A DNA stretch of 64,000 nt from Roseburia intestinalis L1-82 (GTDB lineage: Bacteria > Bacillota > Clostridia > Lachnospirales > Lachnospiraceae). Location: assembly GCF_900537995.1 (NCBI RefSeq), contig NZ_LR027880.1, positions 4,319,501 to 4,383,500 on the forward strand. Reading direction: 5' to 3'. The translations under genes were made by a program, and so were the position numbers. Under the pieces are notes generated by a model. That model saw nothing but the letters and a program-made list of their open reading frames with translations, was not told the origin of the DNA and searched no databases. Positions within the stretch are counted from its first letter, which is position 1. The number at the start of each line of letters is the position of its first letter. Shown in pieces: positions 9,661-18,776 of the stretch.

Positions 9661-10538
9661 TATGCCTCTACCTCCTTCTTCTTTCCGATATAGATCTGTG
9701 CACCGCTGATGCATGCAACAATGATAAATAAGATCAGTGCTTCAGCCTGGCCTACGCCATAATTTCTGGATGTAAATGCCTTTTCATAGACATACATCGC
9801 AACCAGTCTGGTGGAACCGTAAGGCTCACCGCCTGTCAATGTAAGGTTTACATCGTAAACCATGAATGCTCTCGATAAGGTAAGGAACAGACAGATAACA
9901 AACGACGGCACCATCAGCGGTAAGATAATGCTCTTCATTTTCTGGAAACCTGTTGCCCCATCTATGCTGGCTGCCTCAAGCACATCTGTGGACAGCCCTG
10001 TGAAACCGGCGATGTAGATTAACATCATATAACCGGATAATTGCCAAACTGTAACGATCACCATGGACCAGAATGCTTTATTCGGATCCGCTAACCAGGA
10101 AGTGGAAAATAATCCCCAGCCTGTGCTCTTTCCCATGTTTACAAGCACTCTTGAAAATACGAACTGCCAGATAAATCCAAGTACGACACCACCGATCAAA
10201 TTCGGTGTAAAGAAACCGGCACGGAAAAATTTCTGGCCTTTGATTCCGTTTGTCAGTGCATATGCTAAAAGGAATGCTACTGCATTGACTAAGATTACCG
10301 ATAAAACTACATATTTTAAAGTAAGTCCCATAGAGGACCAGAATGCCGTATCTTTAAATACGGAAATATAATTCTGCACGCCGATAATATTTTTTACTTT
10401 GCTGACTCCATCCCAATCGGTCAGTGTCAGGTAAAAACCATACAGGAAAGGCAGTATGACAACTGCACAGAAAATTAGACATCCCGGCAGTGCAAAGATA
10501 CATAGATTTTTAATTTTTTCTCCCGTTTTTCTACCCAT
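9660..10538 (-). CDS. Sugar ABC transporter permease, MsmF/MalF type
   Basis: The partner permease of the CUT1 importer, 292 residues with six membrane segments. The EAA motif is visible (LEAASIDGATGFQKMKSI). It follows the binding-protein gene after a gap with two hairpins and its stop overlaps the start of the second permease by one base. Together with the binding protein it should import raffinose-type sugars or sucrose. Confidence 0.95.
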   Translation of the reverse strand: MGRKTGEKIKNLCIFALPGCLIFCAVVILPFLYGFYLTLTDWDGVSKVKNIIGVQNYISVFKDTAFWSSMGLTLKYVVLSVILVNAVAFLLAYALTNGIKGQKFFRAGFFTPNLIGGVVLGFIWQFVFSRVLVNMGKSTGWGLFSTSWLADPNKAFWSMVIVTVWQLSGYMMLIYIAGFTGLSTDVLEAASIDGATGFQKMKSIILPLMVPSFVICLFLTLSRAFMVYDVNLTLTGGEPYGSTRLVAMYVYEKAFTSRNYGVGQAEALILFIIVACISGAQIYIGKKKEVEA

Positions 10539-10566
10539 AACCCTAATTCCTTTCTGATATCCCCAC

Positions 10567-10638
10567 GGAAACTGCCATCATGCTTTTTCAGATGGCATTC
10601 CCGCAGAGATGATATATGGCTGTGATCCGTACGGTCAC
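10567..10638 (-). other. Two intercistronic hairpins after the binding-protein gene
   Basis: One hairpin spans 10567-10601 (arms GGAAACTGCCATC and GATGGCATTCC) and another is the near-palindrome GTGATCCGTACGGTCAC at 10622-10638. They lie between the binding-protein stop and the first permease. Neither has a T-run. Structures here commonly protect the upstream mRNA so the binding protein is made in excess; that role is inferred. Confidence 0.55.
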
Positions 10639-10671
10639 GCTCAGATATTTTTGTTTTTTCTTTAGATACGA

Positions 10672-12066
10672 TTAATTCTGTGATGTCCAGTAGTTGTCGA
10701 TGTCTGCTGCAAGATCATCTCTTGTACACTGTCCGCCAAGGTATTTCTGCATGGAAGCTCCAAGTACGCTCCAGTGGTCAGAAGGTGCGATATAGCTGGA
10801 TGAATAGGTGTTTCCTGCTGCCATTTTTGCCTGAATGTCTTTTCCAAGCGGATCTAATACTTCATAAGTATTGTTTTTACATGCCGGGATCACTGCTGCG
10901 TCTTCTACTAACATTTTCTGTCCGTTGTCAGAGTATACCAGCCAGTTGACAAATGCCTTTGCCGCCTCCTGCTGCTCCGGTGTGGACTGCTCTGCATCGA
11001 TCATTAACTGTTTAATTGCGCTTGCCTGAATACCGTTGTTTGCAAAATCAGAAGTATCATTTCCTAAAACATATGGAATGAATCCATACTCATCACTGTC
11101 AGAAGCGCCTGCCTCTTTTAAGTTTGGCCAAGCCCAGCATCCATTGATCCAGAGAGCGGCATCGCCGTCAGCTAAGAAGATCGGATCCTGATCGTAAAGA
11201 GCGCCTAAAGGATCCTCTCCGTTGATGTTGTACTGGCTTAATAAATCAAAAGTATCCATGAACTCGTTGAATCTGTCATAATCTTCTGCCTTTAATGTAC
11301 CTGCTTTTAACTCATCGATCACTTTGGCACTTCCCTCTGTGGTTCCGTCGTAGGAATCATAGATAAATCCAAGCTGATGTGCGCCTAAAGACCAGTCTTC
11401 TTTGGAGATAACAACCGGATTCTCCATGCCGCCTGCACGAAGGTTTTCAAGCAGTTCCTTTAATGCATCGTAGGAATTGATGGTGGATGGATCAAACTCT
11501 TCTCCTAAAGTATCCTCGATCGCTGTTTTATTGTAAATGATTCCACGTCCCTCAACACAGAGTGGGAAGCTGTATATCTTTCCGTCAACCTGTGTGGTCT
11601 GGTTTACACACTCTTTTACCCACTCTTCATCGGAGAGATCAACTGCATACTGGGAAGCAAGTGCAACAACGTCTGTGGCATCTATGATCGCCATTGTCGG
11701 TGCTGTTCCTGAGTTGTATGCGCTTGTAATTCTTGTATACGGAGACTCACCGGTTCCACATGCCTGAACCTCAAGCTCGATTCCTGTATCTTCTTTAAAC
11801 GCCTCTGCCATATCTTCAAGTGCTGTCTGGATCTCAGCTTTACTGTTTAACATGGTGATCTGTGTTCCTGCCAGATCTGATGTATCAGTGCTTCCGGCAC
11901 TCTCTGTTCCTGCTGCATCTGTGCTCTCACCGGCATCACTTTTGCTCTCTGCGCTATTGCTGCCTGCATTTGCTGTACCTGTACTGTTGTTGCTTCCGCA
12001 GCCTGCTAACATCCCCATTGTCATTGCTGCTGTCATGAATACTGCTACCACTTTTTTTGCTTTCAT
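10672..12066 (-). CDS. Sugar ABC transporter substrate-binding lipoprotein
   Basis: First gene of the operon. The 464-residue product starts with a lipoprotein signal peptide ending in LAGC, followed by a Ser/Gly/Ala/Glu-rich linker of about 45 residues and a family 1 extracellular solute-binding domain (IDATDVVALASQ, SLGAHQLGF, WVYSDNGQKM region). It captures the oligosaccharide outside the membrane and delivers it to the two permeases. GGAGG lies 7 nt before the ATG. The ligand is inferred from GH36, GH32 and sucrose phosphorylase in the operon: raffinose-family sugars and sucrose are most likely. Confidence 0.95.
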   Translation of the reverse strand: MKAKKVVAVFMTAAMTMGMLAGCGSNNSTGTANAGSNSAESKSDAGESTDAAGTESAGSTDTSDLAGTQITMLNSKAEIQTALEDMAEAFKEDTGIELEVQACGTGESPYTRITSAYNSGTAPTMAIIDATDVVALASQYAVDLSDEEWVKECVNQTTQVDGKIYSFPLCVEGRGIIYNKTAIEDTLGEEFDPSTINSYDALKELLENLRAGGMENPVVISKEDWSLGAHQLGFIYDSYDGTTEGSAKVIDELKAGTLKAEDYDRFNEFMDTFDLLSQYNINGEDPLGALYDQDPIFLADGDAALWINGCWAWPNLKEAGASDSDEYGFIPYVLGNDTSDFANNGIQASAIKQLMIDAEQSTPEQQEAAKAFVNWLVYSDNGQKMLVEDAAVIPACKNNTYEVLDPLGKDIQAKMAAGNTYSSSYIAPSDHWSVLGASMQKYLGGQCTRDDLAADIDNYWTSQN

Positions 12067-12191
12067 TGTTTTTCCTCCACTCTTTCATGATCTAAAATAT
12101 GATTGGTTCCCGTTCCCATTTTACTAATTCTTTTTGGCTGTCCGTCATCGCTGTCCTTACTGTGCCCTTACTTTAACACCGCTTTTTGTTT

Positions 12192-12341
12192 ATGTCAAGC
12201 GGTTGACATATGATTTGTCAGTTATAATCAAATAATTACATTATTTTTTGTACATATTTACAATAAATTTTTTGCATTTCTAATCATTTCTAGGTATTTA
12301 GAACTATTATAGCGTGCTATTTTATGCCAATCGGTTGACAT
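12192..12341 (-). promoter_or_regulatory. Promoter and paired operator-like palindromes of the oligosaccharide operon
   Basis: Two 18-bp sites share the same core: ATGTCAAGCGGTTGACAT at 12192-12209 and ATGCCAATCGGTTGACAT at 12324-12341, 132 bp apart. Each is close to a palindrome with a central CG, as expected for a LacI-family operator. A TATAAT -10 box for the minus strand lies at 12306-12311, so the upstream site covers its -35 region. A second, weaker -10-like TATAAC lies just upstream of the other site. Two sites at this distance would suit DNA looping. The LacI protein at 4443-5420 is the likely ligand. The sites do not match the CcpA cre consensus. Confidence 0.65.
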
Positions 12342-12409
12342 TTTAAATTTTATCAATTCCGATTCCTGTTTATGGTACTGGAAAAACACACACCTATCAT
12401 GCAAAGCAA

Positions 12410-12446
12410 AAAGAGGACCTCACAACTTAGTTGCAAAATCCTCTTT
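12410..12446 (-). terminator. Terminator of the xylanase gene
   Basis: Minus-strand hairpin with arms AAAGAGGA and TCCTCTTT enclosing a smaller inner hairpin (CAAC/GTTG), followed by Ts. It lies about 55 nt after the xylanase stop and separates it from the sugar operon promoter. Confidence 0.75.
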
Positions 12447-12499
12447 CCGGTGTGCCACACATTTTACTGTATGACGGGTATATTAAATTTATTTGGGAA

Positions 12500-15400
12500 C
12501 TACTTACTGATCTTTATCTTCTTTGCACTGCTGAAACTTCCATAAACTTTTGCTCCTGTGGAATCTTTCTTATAAGCACGTACTTTTACATAATATGTCT
12601 TGCCTTTTGCCAATTTTCCAAGTGTTTTTGATGTGCCTGATATTGTTACTTTCTTTACATTCTTTTTGAATTGCTTATCCGTAGAATAAACGATCTGATA
12701 TCCGGCTGCACCGTCCACTTTCTGGACTGTAACTTTTGCTTTTCTTCCCGAAACAGCTTTCATTTTCTTAATTGCAGATTTCTTTACGGTCACTTTCTGC
12801 CATTTCGCATATAAAGTAAGATTCTTTTTGCTGCTCTTTGAGATTGTTTTAATTCTCTTTGTATACTTGCTGTCTGTATACCAGCCCTTAAAGACATATC
12901 CCTTTTTGGAAGCAGATTTTAAATTTACCTTTTCATTGTAATAATATTCCGGGTTTTTGCTGCTGTTTTTACCTTTTCCTAACTTATAGGTAATTTTATA
13001 ACCTACCGTGATCTTACAGGACGCGCTTACTCTGCTTCCATCTTTTGCCGTTGCCGTGATCGTGGTCACACCATTTTTCAATGCTTTTACTTTCCCATGC
13101 TTATCAACAGTCGCAACTTTTTTGTTGGAAGATGTCCACTTAACGTCTTTAATATCTGCATCAGATGGTGAAACAACAGCCTTTAATGTAAGCGTTGCAC
13201 CTTTTTTCATTCCGGCTTTTGTTTTATTTAACGTGATTTTTTTAACTTTTACTTCTTTCTTCTCTGTTTCCGGTTTCTTTTCTGTATCTTTCTCCGGAGC
13301 ATTTTTAATTTCTCCAAGTTTTACAGTACCAAATACTTCCGGTTTAGACCATCCCATTCCTGTTTCATCGTTCCAGCTCAATGTACCAATTCTTTTGCCA
13401 CTTGCATCAGCATCATTGATCTGAAATTCAAGTCCGATCTCATCTCCGGCTTTTGGTGTGATATCCGTCCATTTAAATGACGCTTCAACAACATATCCGT
13501 CAGAAGTTATTTTTGCCACAGACTTCATATTCTCTTCAAGGCACTTTTTGCCATTAAATGAGTGATCATTTGCATAACTGATCCTGTACTGCTTGTCATC
13601 GTATTCATAAGAGTTGGATTTTCCATTATTTTCGTCGATAAATACTTCTAAGGAATCCTGCTCCCATGCATCACCGTTGGTATTATTGAGGACAGGATCT
13701 TTGATCTCGGCATATACATAAAAATTGTCTTTATCCCAGAGTAACTTCGCATTTGCAGAAACATTGGAGCCGAGATTGATTGTAATCGGAATGGTTCCGG
13801 CATTATCCCATACCGCATCTTTATCTCCGTCTACGGTAACTGTACCATAGGCAGCTTTCTCCACCCCTGGTTTCATCGTTACTTTCGCGTAATATTTACT
13901 GCTTGTTCCCTGTTTTCCTGTCAAATCATTAAATGCGGCTGTTTTATCCCCATTTGTGACCACAACATCCATTCCGATCACTTTTGCAACGGAAAGTCCT
14001 GATAACGGTACCTTTATGGTTGCCTGATAACCATTTTCTACTTCTGCTGCCTCGCTTCTTTTTACCGTTACGGTCACTGGTGTGATGTCATCTTTTCCGG
14101 AATTTGCAGAATCCACATAAACAGCAACTGCATCATTATCATCTTTTACGGCATCTTCTACCGTAACCTGCACGGTAAGACCATCTTTATCCCACATCGA
14201 AATAAAGGAAGCCGTGATATCATTCTGCATGATACTGTATGTCTTTCCTGTCACTGCATCACCTTTTTTCTCTGCAGCAACTACATCCTGAATTGACGGC
14301 TGGAGTCTGGATGCATCTACATACGCCCAGTACGCAGGTTTTGCTTTATAATTTCCATCAAAAAGCAATGGGCACTGCGCAGAGCCGTCTGCACCACCAC
14401 CAACACCGGACTGTTCATGTAACCATGAATTTGGCTCGATGACCCCCCATACGGTCAATCCGGAAACGTTCGAACCATCTGCTTTTAAGCCTTTGATCGC
14501 ATCGAATAACTGTTTATGGCAATATGCAATTTTAGTATACTCGCTCTCTTTTGTTGCCATACCTGATGTATAAGATGCACTTGATTTAAAATCAAGCTCT
14601 GTAAGCTGTACTTTTCCTGCAGCTTTTGCATATTTTTCAGCCACTGTTTTAAACTGCGTGGCAGAAAAACTATCCACACTGTAATGTGCCTGCATGCCAA
14701 ATGCATCCAGTCTGGTTCCATCGGCAGCCTTTACATCATTGATGAGTTTTACAATACCCTCACATTTTGTATTATCCGTCTCACCAAAATCGTTGTAATA
14801 AAGCTCTACATTTTTCGGTGCATACTGGTTTGCATATCTGAAGGCATTGATGATAAATTCGTTGCTCTTATATACATGCCACCAGCTTGAATTATTTCCA
14901 TGACGGATCTCATCGAGACTTTCCGCTGCACTCACGGTATCTGTACGGTAAGAGTTTCCAATGACAGCCTCATTTACAACATCCCAGCCATAAAATAATC
15001 CGTCATATTTTCCATTTGCAGCTTCCCCGAAGTAATGGTCAAAGACACTTGAAATAAACCATTCAAGACGGCGGTTCATGGTCTCTTTGTCCACATAAGG
15101 TTTGGTTTTATCATAATTTTCATGGAAAAACCATTCCTGTGTCTGGGAATGCCATACAAGGACATGACCACGGATACGGATTTTGTTATCCGGATTTTCA
15201 TTATTCCACTCACAGATTTTATTTATTAATTTATCTGCACGTGAAAAGTCCAAGCTGTCACCGGCTTCATTTACGACCGGGACTTCAAGATCCTGTCCTT
15301 TAAATTGGATCGTCTTTGTGTTGACTTTATCCTCTAACTGATAGTTGAACAATGCATCCGGTTTTAATTCGTTTCCAAGTGTAACCGCATTAAAGTGTTT

Positions 15401-16618
15401 TTCCACCAGTTCCATCAGCGTATCATCATTGATCTCATCACCGGTCACTGCTGTGCCGGCAACTACATCATTGCCTAAAGCAGCTTTCACACTTTCTTTC
15501 CAGTCCGGGATGTCCTTCTCAATAGATGGCTTTTCTCTTTCAATCTTATTCATGGACACACCGGTCACATAGTAAGTCCCTTTTACGCAATCGCCCTGTC
15601 CATAGTTGGTTCCCTGTTCTATAATACGGATGACCACCTGATCTGCAGCTTTCGGTATTTTGAAAGTTCCCTCATATTTTGTCCATTCTCCAGCTTTTAA
15701 TGTCTTTGTACAGTCTCCTGACAAAATACCTGCTGAATAACTTCCAAGATATGTTGCCTCACCACCGGAAACATAGAATGGTGCAAACTCCACATTTCTC
15801 TGCTCTTCCGGAGCATCTTTGTAATCATCGGACAATTTCGCCCAGAATGAGAATTTGTATGTTTCCCCTTTTTCAACCGCATCCGTGATATCCTGCGAAA
15901 AACAATCCCCAGGGGTGGCAGTTTCCTGATTACGTGTAAGTACACCGTATGTTTTAAGACCGGAATCTGCGATTTCTTCTTCCTCTGCTGCAACTGAAAC
16001 AACCGATTCTCCGGCTGCACTGTTCCATGACTCCGCCGCTTCGGACGCTGCAAAATCACCGTTTTTTATAATATTATCCCCCAATTTTGCATCGCCTGCT
16101 CCTGCTTTCAGTTCAAAGGTCACGCTCACAAGACTTACCGTTGCATTTTCCGGTTTATCTTCCGTTATCATGATTCCGACTGCATCAATAGCGCCATCCC
16201 CCGATGGATTTATCGTATACTCCGTCTGTCCGCTTAATCCGTACTGTGTATTAGCTGCTGTTGCATCATCTCCACCGTTGTATACTTTCAGACTGATCGG
16301 TACTTTCTGATCCGCCACCTGAAATGTAACAGCATTCACCTGTGACATTTCGATACTCTCCGGCAACGTCCATTTCACCTGATTATACTGTTTTGCAAAA
16401 GACAATTTCCACTGTCCATCTGCGAGTTCATAATCCGCGTCTCCCCATGCCACTTTCAGCTGATCTGCAGTAAAAACTTTTTTTACCCCTGAATTTTCGT
16501 TTTCATCTGCATAGACAACTGCATTTTCAAGATATGGTGTCAGCACCGGTCCTATCCCGGTAAAAACCATAGCACTGCACAAGGCTGCGCATACCCCTGC
16601 TTTCCAATTTCGTTTCAA
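12500..16618 (-). CDS. xyn10A: Multi-domain secreted endo-1,4-beta-xylanase, GH10
   Basis: A 1372-residue cell-surface xylanase. Signal peptide 1-37; an N-terminal binding-module-like region 45-170 (its position fits the CBM86 described in Roseburia); CBM22-like 180-357; GH10 barrel about 370-770 with acid/base Glu550 (WDVVNEAV) and nucleophile Glu674 (QLTELDF); two CBM9/DOMON-like regions about 785-915 and 920-1102; a charged linker; Big_2 at 1124-1206; a Listeria-Bacteroides repeat near 1208-1273 (GYVFKGWYTD); and a C-terminal FnIII-like module 1276-1372. No sortase motif is present; the basic C-terminal modules probably hold it to the wall. The start is a TTG with GGAGGAG 8 nt upstream. 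Family architecture supports capture and cutting of long xylan chains at the surface. Confidence 0.96.
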   Translation of the reverse strand: MKRNWKAGVCAALCSAMVFTGIGPVLTPYLENAVVYADENENSGVKKVFTADQLKVAWGDADYELADGQWKLSFAKQYNQVKWTLPESIEMSQVNAVTFQVADQKVPISLKVYNGGDDATAANTQYGLSGQTEYTINPSGDGAIDAVGIMITEDKPENATVSLVSVTFELKAGAGDAKLGDNIIKNGDFAASEAAESWNSAAGESVVSVAAEEEEIADSGLKTYGVLTRNQETATPGDCFSQDITDAVEKGETYKFSFWAKLSDDYKDAPEEQRNVEFAPFYVSGGEATYLGSYSAGILSGDCTKTLKAGEWTKYEGTFKIPKAADQVVIRIIEQGTNYGQGDCVKGTYYVTGVSMNKIEREKPSIEKDIPDWKESVKAALGNDVVAGTAVTGDEINDDTLMELVEKHFNAVTLGNELKPDALFNYQLEDKVNTKTIQFKGQDLEVPVVNEAGDSLDFSRADKLINKICEWNNENPDNKIRIRGHVLVWHSQTQEWFFHENYDKTKPYVDKETMNRRLEWFISSVFDHYFGEAANGKYDGLFYGWDVVNEAVIGNSYRTDTVSAAESLDEIRHGNNSSWWHVYKSNEFIINAFRYANQYAPKNVELYYNDFGETDNTKCEGIVKLINDVKAADGTRLDAFGMQAHYSVDSFSATQFKTVAEKYAKAAGKVQLTELDFKSSASYTSGMATKESEYTKIAYCHKQLFDAIKGLKADGSNVSGLTVWGVIEPNSWLHEQSGVGGGADGSAQCPLLFDGNYKAKPAYWAYVDASRLQPSIQDVVAAEKKGDAVTGKTYSIMQNDITASFISMWDKDGLTVQVTVEDAVKDDNDAVAVYVDSANSGKDDITPVTVTVKRSEAAEVENGYQATIKVPLSGLSVAKVIGMDVVVTNGDKTAAFNDLTGKQGTSSKYYAKVTMKPGVEKAAYGTVTVDGDKDAVWDNAGTIPITINLGSNVSANAKLLWDKDNFYVYAEIKDPVLNNTNGDAWEQDSLEVFIDENNGKSNSYEYDDKQYRISYANDHSFNGKKCLEENMKSVAKITSDGYVVEASFKWTDITPKAGDEIGLEFQINDADASGKRIGTLSWNDETGMGWSKPEVFGTVKLGEIKNAPEKDTEKKPETEKKEVKVKKITLNKTKAGMKKGATLTLKAVVSPSDADIKDVKWTSSNKKVATVDKHGKVKALKNGVTTITATAKDGSRVSASCKITVGYKITYKLGKGKNSSKNPEYYYNEKVNLKSASKKGYVFKGWYTDSKYTKRIKTISKSSKKNLTLYAKWQKVTVKKSAIKKMKAVSGRKAKVTVQKVDGAAGYQIVYSTDKQFKKNVKKVTISGTSKTLGKLAKGKTYYVKVRAYKKDSTGAKVYGSFSSAKKIKISK

Positions 16619-16719
16619 ACCCCGTTCTCCTCCTTTTATATATTTTCTACCGTTACAAATTTATGTTAGCAGAAGAAAATATTAAAAATAGAGGAATTTT
16701 TATAGAAAAAAACCGGACA

Positions 16720-16755
16720 GATAATAGAATACACTCTCTGCCGACATCCATTATC
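16720..16755 (-). repeat. Conserved short hairpin element, copy A
   Basis: Arms GATAATAGA and TCCATTATC (8 of 9 pairs) enclose a loop containing ACACTCTC (GAGAGTGT on the minus strand). A closely similar element is at 60650-60684; the stem has a compensatory change (U-A here, C-G there) and the loop length is the same. Both sit between a minus-strand terminator and the next gene upstream region. Role unknown. Confidence 0.6.
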
Positions 16756-16762
16756 ATGAGTT

Positions 16763-16804
16763 AAAAAAGTGGAGAATCCTGCAAAAAACAAAATTCTCCA
16801 CTTT
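16763..16804 (-). terminator. Terminator downstream of the GH53 gene
   Basis: Minus-strand hairpin, arms AAAGTGGAGAAT and ATTCTCCACTTT, a perfect 12-bp stem followed by TTTTTT. It lies after the out-of-frame C-terminal module remnant, so it terminates the original, longer gene as well. Confidence 0.85.
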
Positions 16805-16852
16805 CTATCATGTTTTTACCACATGACATATATTATAAATTTACTTTTTGGG

Positions 16853-16986
16853 CTACTTACTGATCTTTACCTTCTTCACACTGCTGAAACTTCCATAAAC
16901 CTTTGCGCCTGTGGAATCTTTCTTATAGGCACGCACTTTGACATAATAAGTCTTGCCTTTTGAAAGTTTGCTTACCATTGTCACCG
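16853..16986 (-). pseudogene. Out-of-frame remnant of the shared C-terminal surface module
   Basis: Read one frame over from the GH53 gene, this stretch encodes KLSKGKTYYVKVRAYKKDST and onwards to ISK-stop, almost identical to the last 40 residues of the xylanase (only a few conservative changes). It therefore was the C-terminus of a longer GH53 protein and is now disconnected. The DNA match with 12500-12630 is also strong, so the modules were shared by duplication or recombination. Confidence 0.8.
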
Positions 16987-18776
16987 ATATTGTTGATCGC
17001 TGAAATAACACTTCTTACTTCATTTGCCTGTCCCTGTATGGAAAATGTATAATCCATACCATCTACTTTTGTATCATTATTACCTTTACGAACAGTATTT
17101 TCATGTCCATCGCCATCCTCTAAACTTGTTGCCCAGGATGTCTCTGCTACCATTACTTTTTTGTCATAAGTATCAGCGATATTCTTTAAAGTACTGGTAA
17201 GATTGTCAAGTGTTCCATGCCAGTATGGATAATAAGAAGATGCAAATACATCATAGCTTACATCATATGTATTCAGATTTTTTGCATAAGTTGCATAGTT
17301 TGCGCTTTTTTCCGGATTTGCAAAATGAACAGCAACCAAGATATTCTTTCCTTTTGCCTCTCCTGCTGCGTGAACCGCATCTGCACCGGCATCAAAGATC
17401 CTGCACATGTTTTCCCATGTACTCTCACCACAGACACCGTTGTTTGTCTCATTTCCAACCTGAACCATTCCAACATCAACACCTGCATCTAACAGTTCTG
17501 TAATGCTCGCTGTTGTATAATCAGATACAGCTGTCACTTTCTGATCGATCGTATAACCCGCCCAGGCTTTCGGCGCCTTCTGTTTTCCCGGATCTGCCCA
17601 GAAATCAGAATAATGGAAATCAATTAACACCTTCATGCCTGCGTCGGTTGCCCATTTTCCGATTTTCTTTGCTTTTGCAAGATCGTTATTTCCACCACCG
17701 TATCCTTTTCCATTGCTGTCATATGGATCATTCCACACACGTATACGCACATAGTTGACACCTGCTTCTTTTAACTGGCTGAAGAACTCCTGATCACCTA
17801 TCACGTTACCGTTCCAGTCTTTGAATGTCACTCCGCTGTCTCTTAAGCTGACATAAGATGACACATCCACACCTTTGATAAAATCATTGCTCAGTCCATC
17901 TACTTTCTGTACAAAAATACCATCAGCTCCGGTATCAACGATGCCTGCATCAACCAGTGCATCTTTTGCAGCCTGCAGGACTGTTTTAGCTTCTGTTAAT
18001 TCCTCTACGGTTTTGTTGTCTTTATCCCCATAAACTGCTTTTGCTGATGTAAGCGCTGTCTGTAATGCACTCCAGGTATCTGAAGTGTAATCTGACTCTG
18101 TCAGGGCTTCACAGGCTGTGATAAGGGTATTTAAAGCCTCTGCTGCTTCGGTTTTTTCCTCTCCATCAGACAGATTTTTTGTTAATGTAATGTCATCTAC
18201 ATCGAACCAGTATCCGGCACCTAATGTACCTGCAATTTTAATAATAATACTTCCGCTTTCATCTACTACTATATTTTCAACCTTAAACGTCGACCAGTTA
18301 TTCCAGCCATTTTCCGTACTTAATACTGTACTCTCGTCTCCCGCATAAAACTTTAAATCTGCAGTTTTATCATTTGCTCCATCTATACTTAACATAGCGG
18401 TATAATTTCCTGCTGAAAGTCCCGTAATCTCCTGAGACATAACAAACTCGGCTTCGTTTTCCGACCAAATGTTGATATAACCCGTCGTATTATTTGTCAT
18501 ACCTGTGTCTGTACCTTTTTTTAAGTTTGGCGAATAATCGCCACCACCCAACAAAAATGTCCATCCAGATGCATCTGTCTCAAAATCTCCATTTGTTATC
18601 AGATTACTGCTGCTTGCAGTTTTTACATTCTCCGTACTTTCCTCTGTCTCTTCCACACTCACAGAAACTGTCTCTTCGCTTCCTGCTGCCCAGACATCCG
18701 TTGTCCCGGCACTTGTCACAATCAATGTCGCTGCCAGTGCCGCTGCCAGCATGCGCTTTACCATCCCACTTTTCAT
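16923..18776 (-). CDS. Secreted endo-beta-1,4-galactanase, GH53, C-terminally truncated by frameshift
   Basis: Acts on beta-1,4-galactan side chains of pectin outside the cell. Residues 1-31 are a signal peptide, about 53-200 a galactan-binding-like beta-sandwich, 205-280 a helical FIVAR-like spacer, and from about 284 the GH53 barrel with acid/base Glu443 (VGNETNNG) and nucleophile Glu545 (VMVAETSW). The barrel stops after VISAINNIGD; the last strand expected in GH53 is absent, and 18 unrelated residues follow before a stop. Directly behind it lies the xylanase-like module in another frame. A deletion with frame change, or a sequence collapse, explains this. Activity is doubtful because the barrel is incomplete. 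The ATG at 18776 follows GGGGGAGG. Confidence 0.85.
   Translation of the reverse strand: MKSGMVKRMLAAALAATLIVTSAGTTDVWAAGSEETVSVSVEETEESTENVKTASSSNLITNGDFETDASGWTFLLGGGDYSPNLKKGTDTGMTNNTTGYINIWSENEAEFVMSQEITGLSAGNYTAMLSIDGANDKTADLKFYAGDESTVLSTENGWNNWSTFKVENIVVDESGSIIIKIAGTLGAGYWFDVDDITLTKNLSDGEEKTEAAEALNTLITACEALTESDYTSDTWSALQTALTSAKAVYGDKDNKTVEELTEAKTVLQAAKDALVDAGIVDTGADGIFVQKVDGLSNDFIKGVDVSSYVSLRDSGVTFKDWNGNVIGDQEFFSQLKEAGVNYVRIRVWNDPYDSNGKGYGGGNNDLAKAKKIGKWATDAGMKVLIDFHYSDFWADPGKQKAPKAWAGYTIDQKVTAVSDYTTASITELLDAGVDVGMVQVGNETNNGVCGESTWENMCRIFDAGADAVHAAGEAKGKNILVAVHFANPEKSANYATYAKNLNTYDVSYDVFASSYYPYWHGTLDNLTSTLKNIADTYDKKVMVAETSWATSLEDGDGHENTVRKGNNDTKVDGMDYTFSIQGQANEVRSVISAINNIGDNGKQTFKRQDLLCQSACL

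Noticed and set aside
12192..12341. CcpA catabolite (cre) sites upstream of the sugar operon
   Set aside because: The palindromes have a CGGTTGACA pattern that does not fit TGWAANCGNTNWCA; LacI-type operators fit better.
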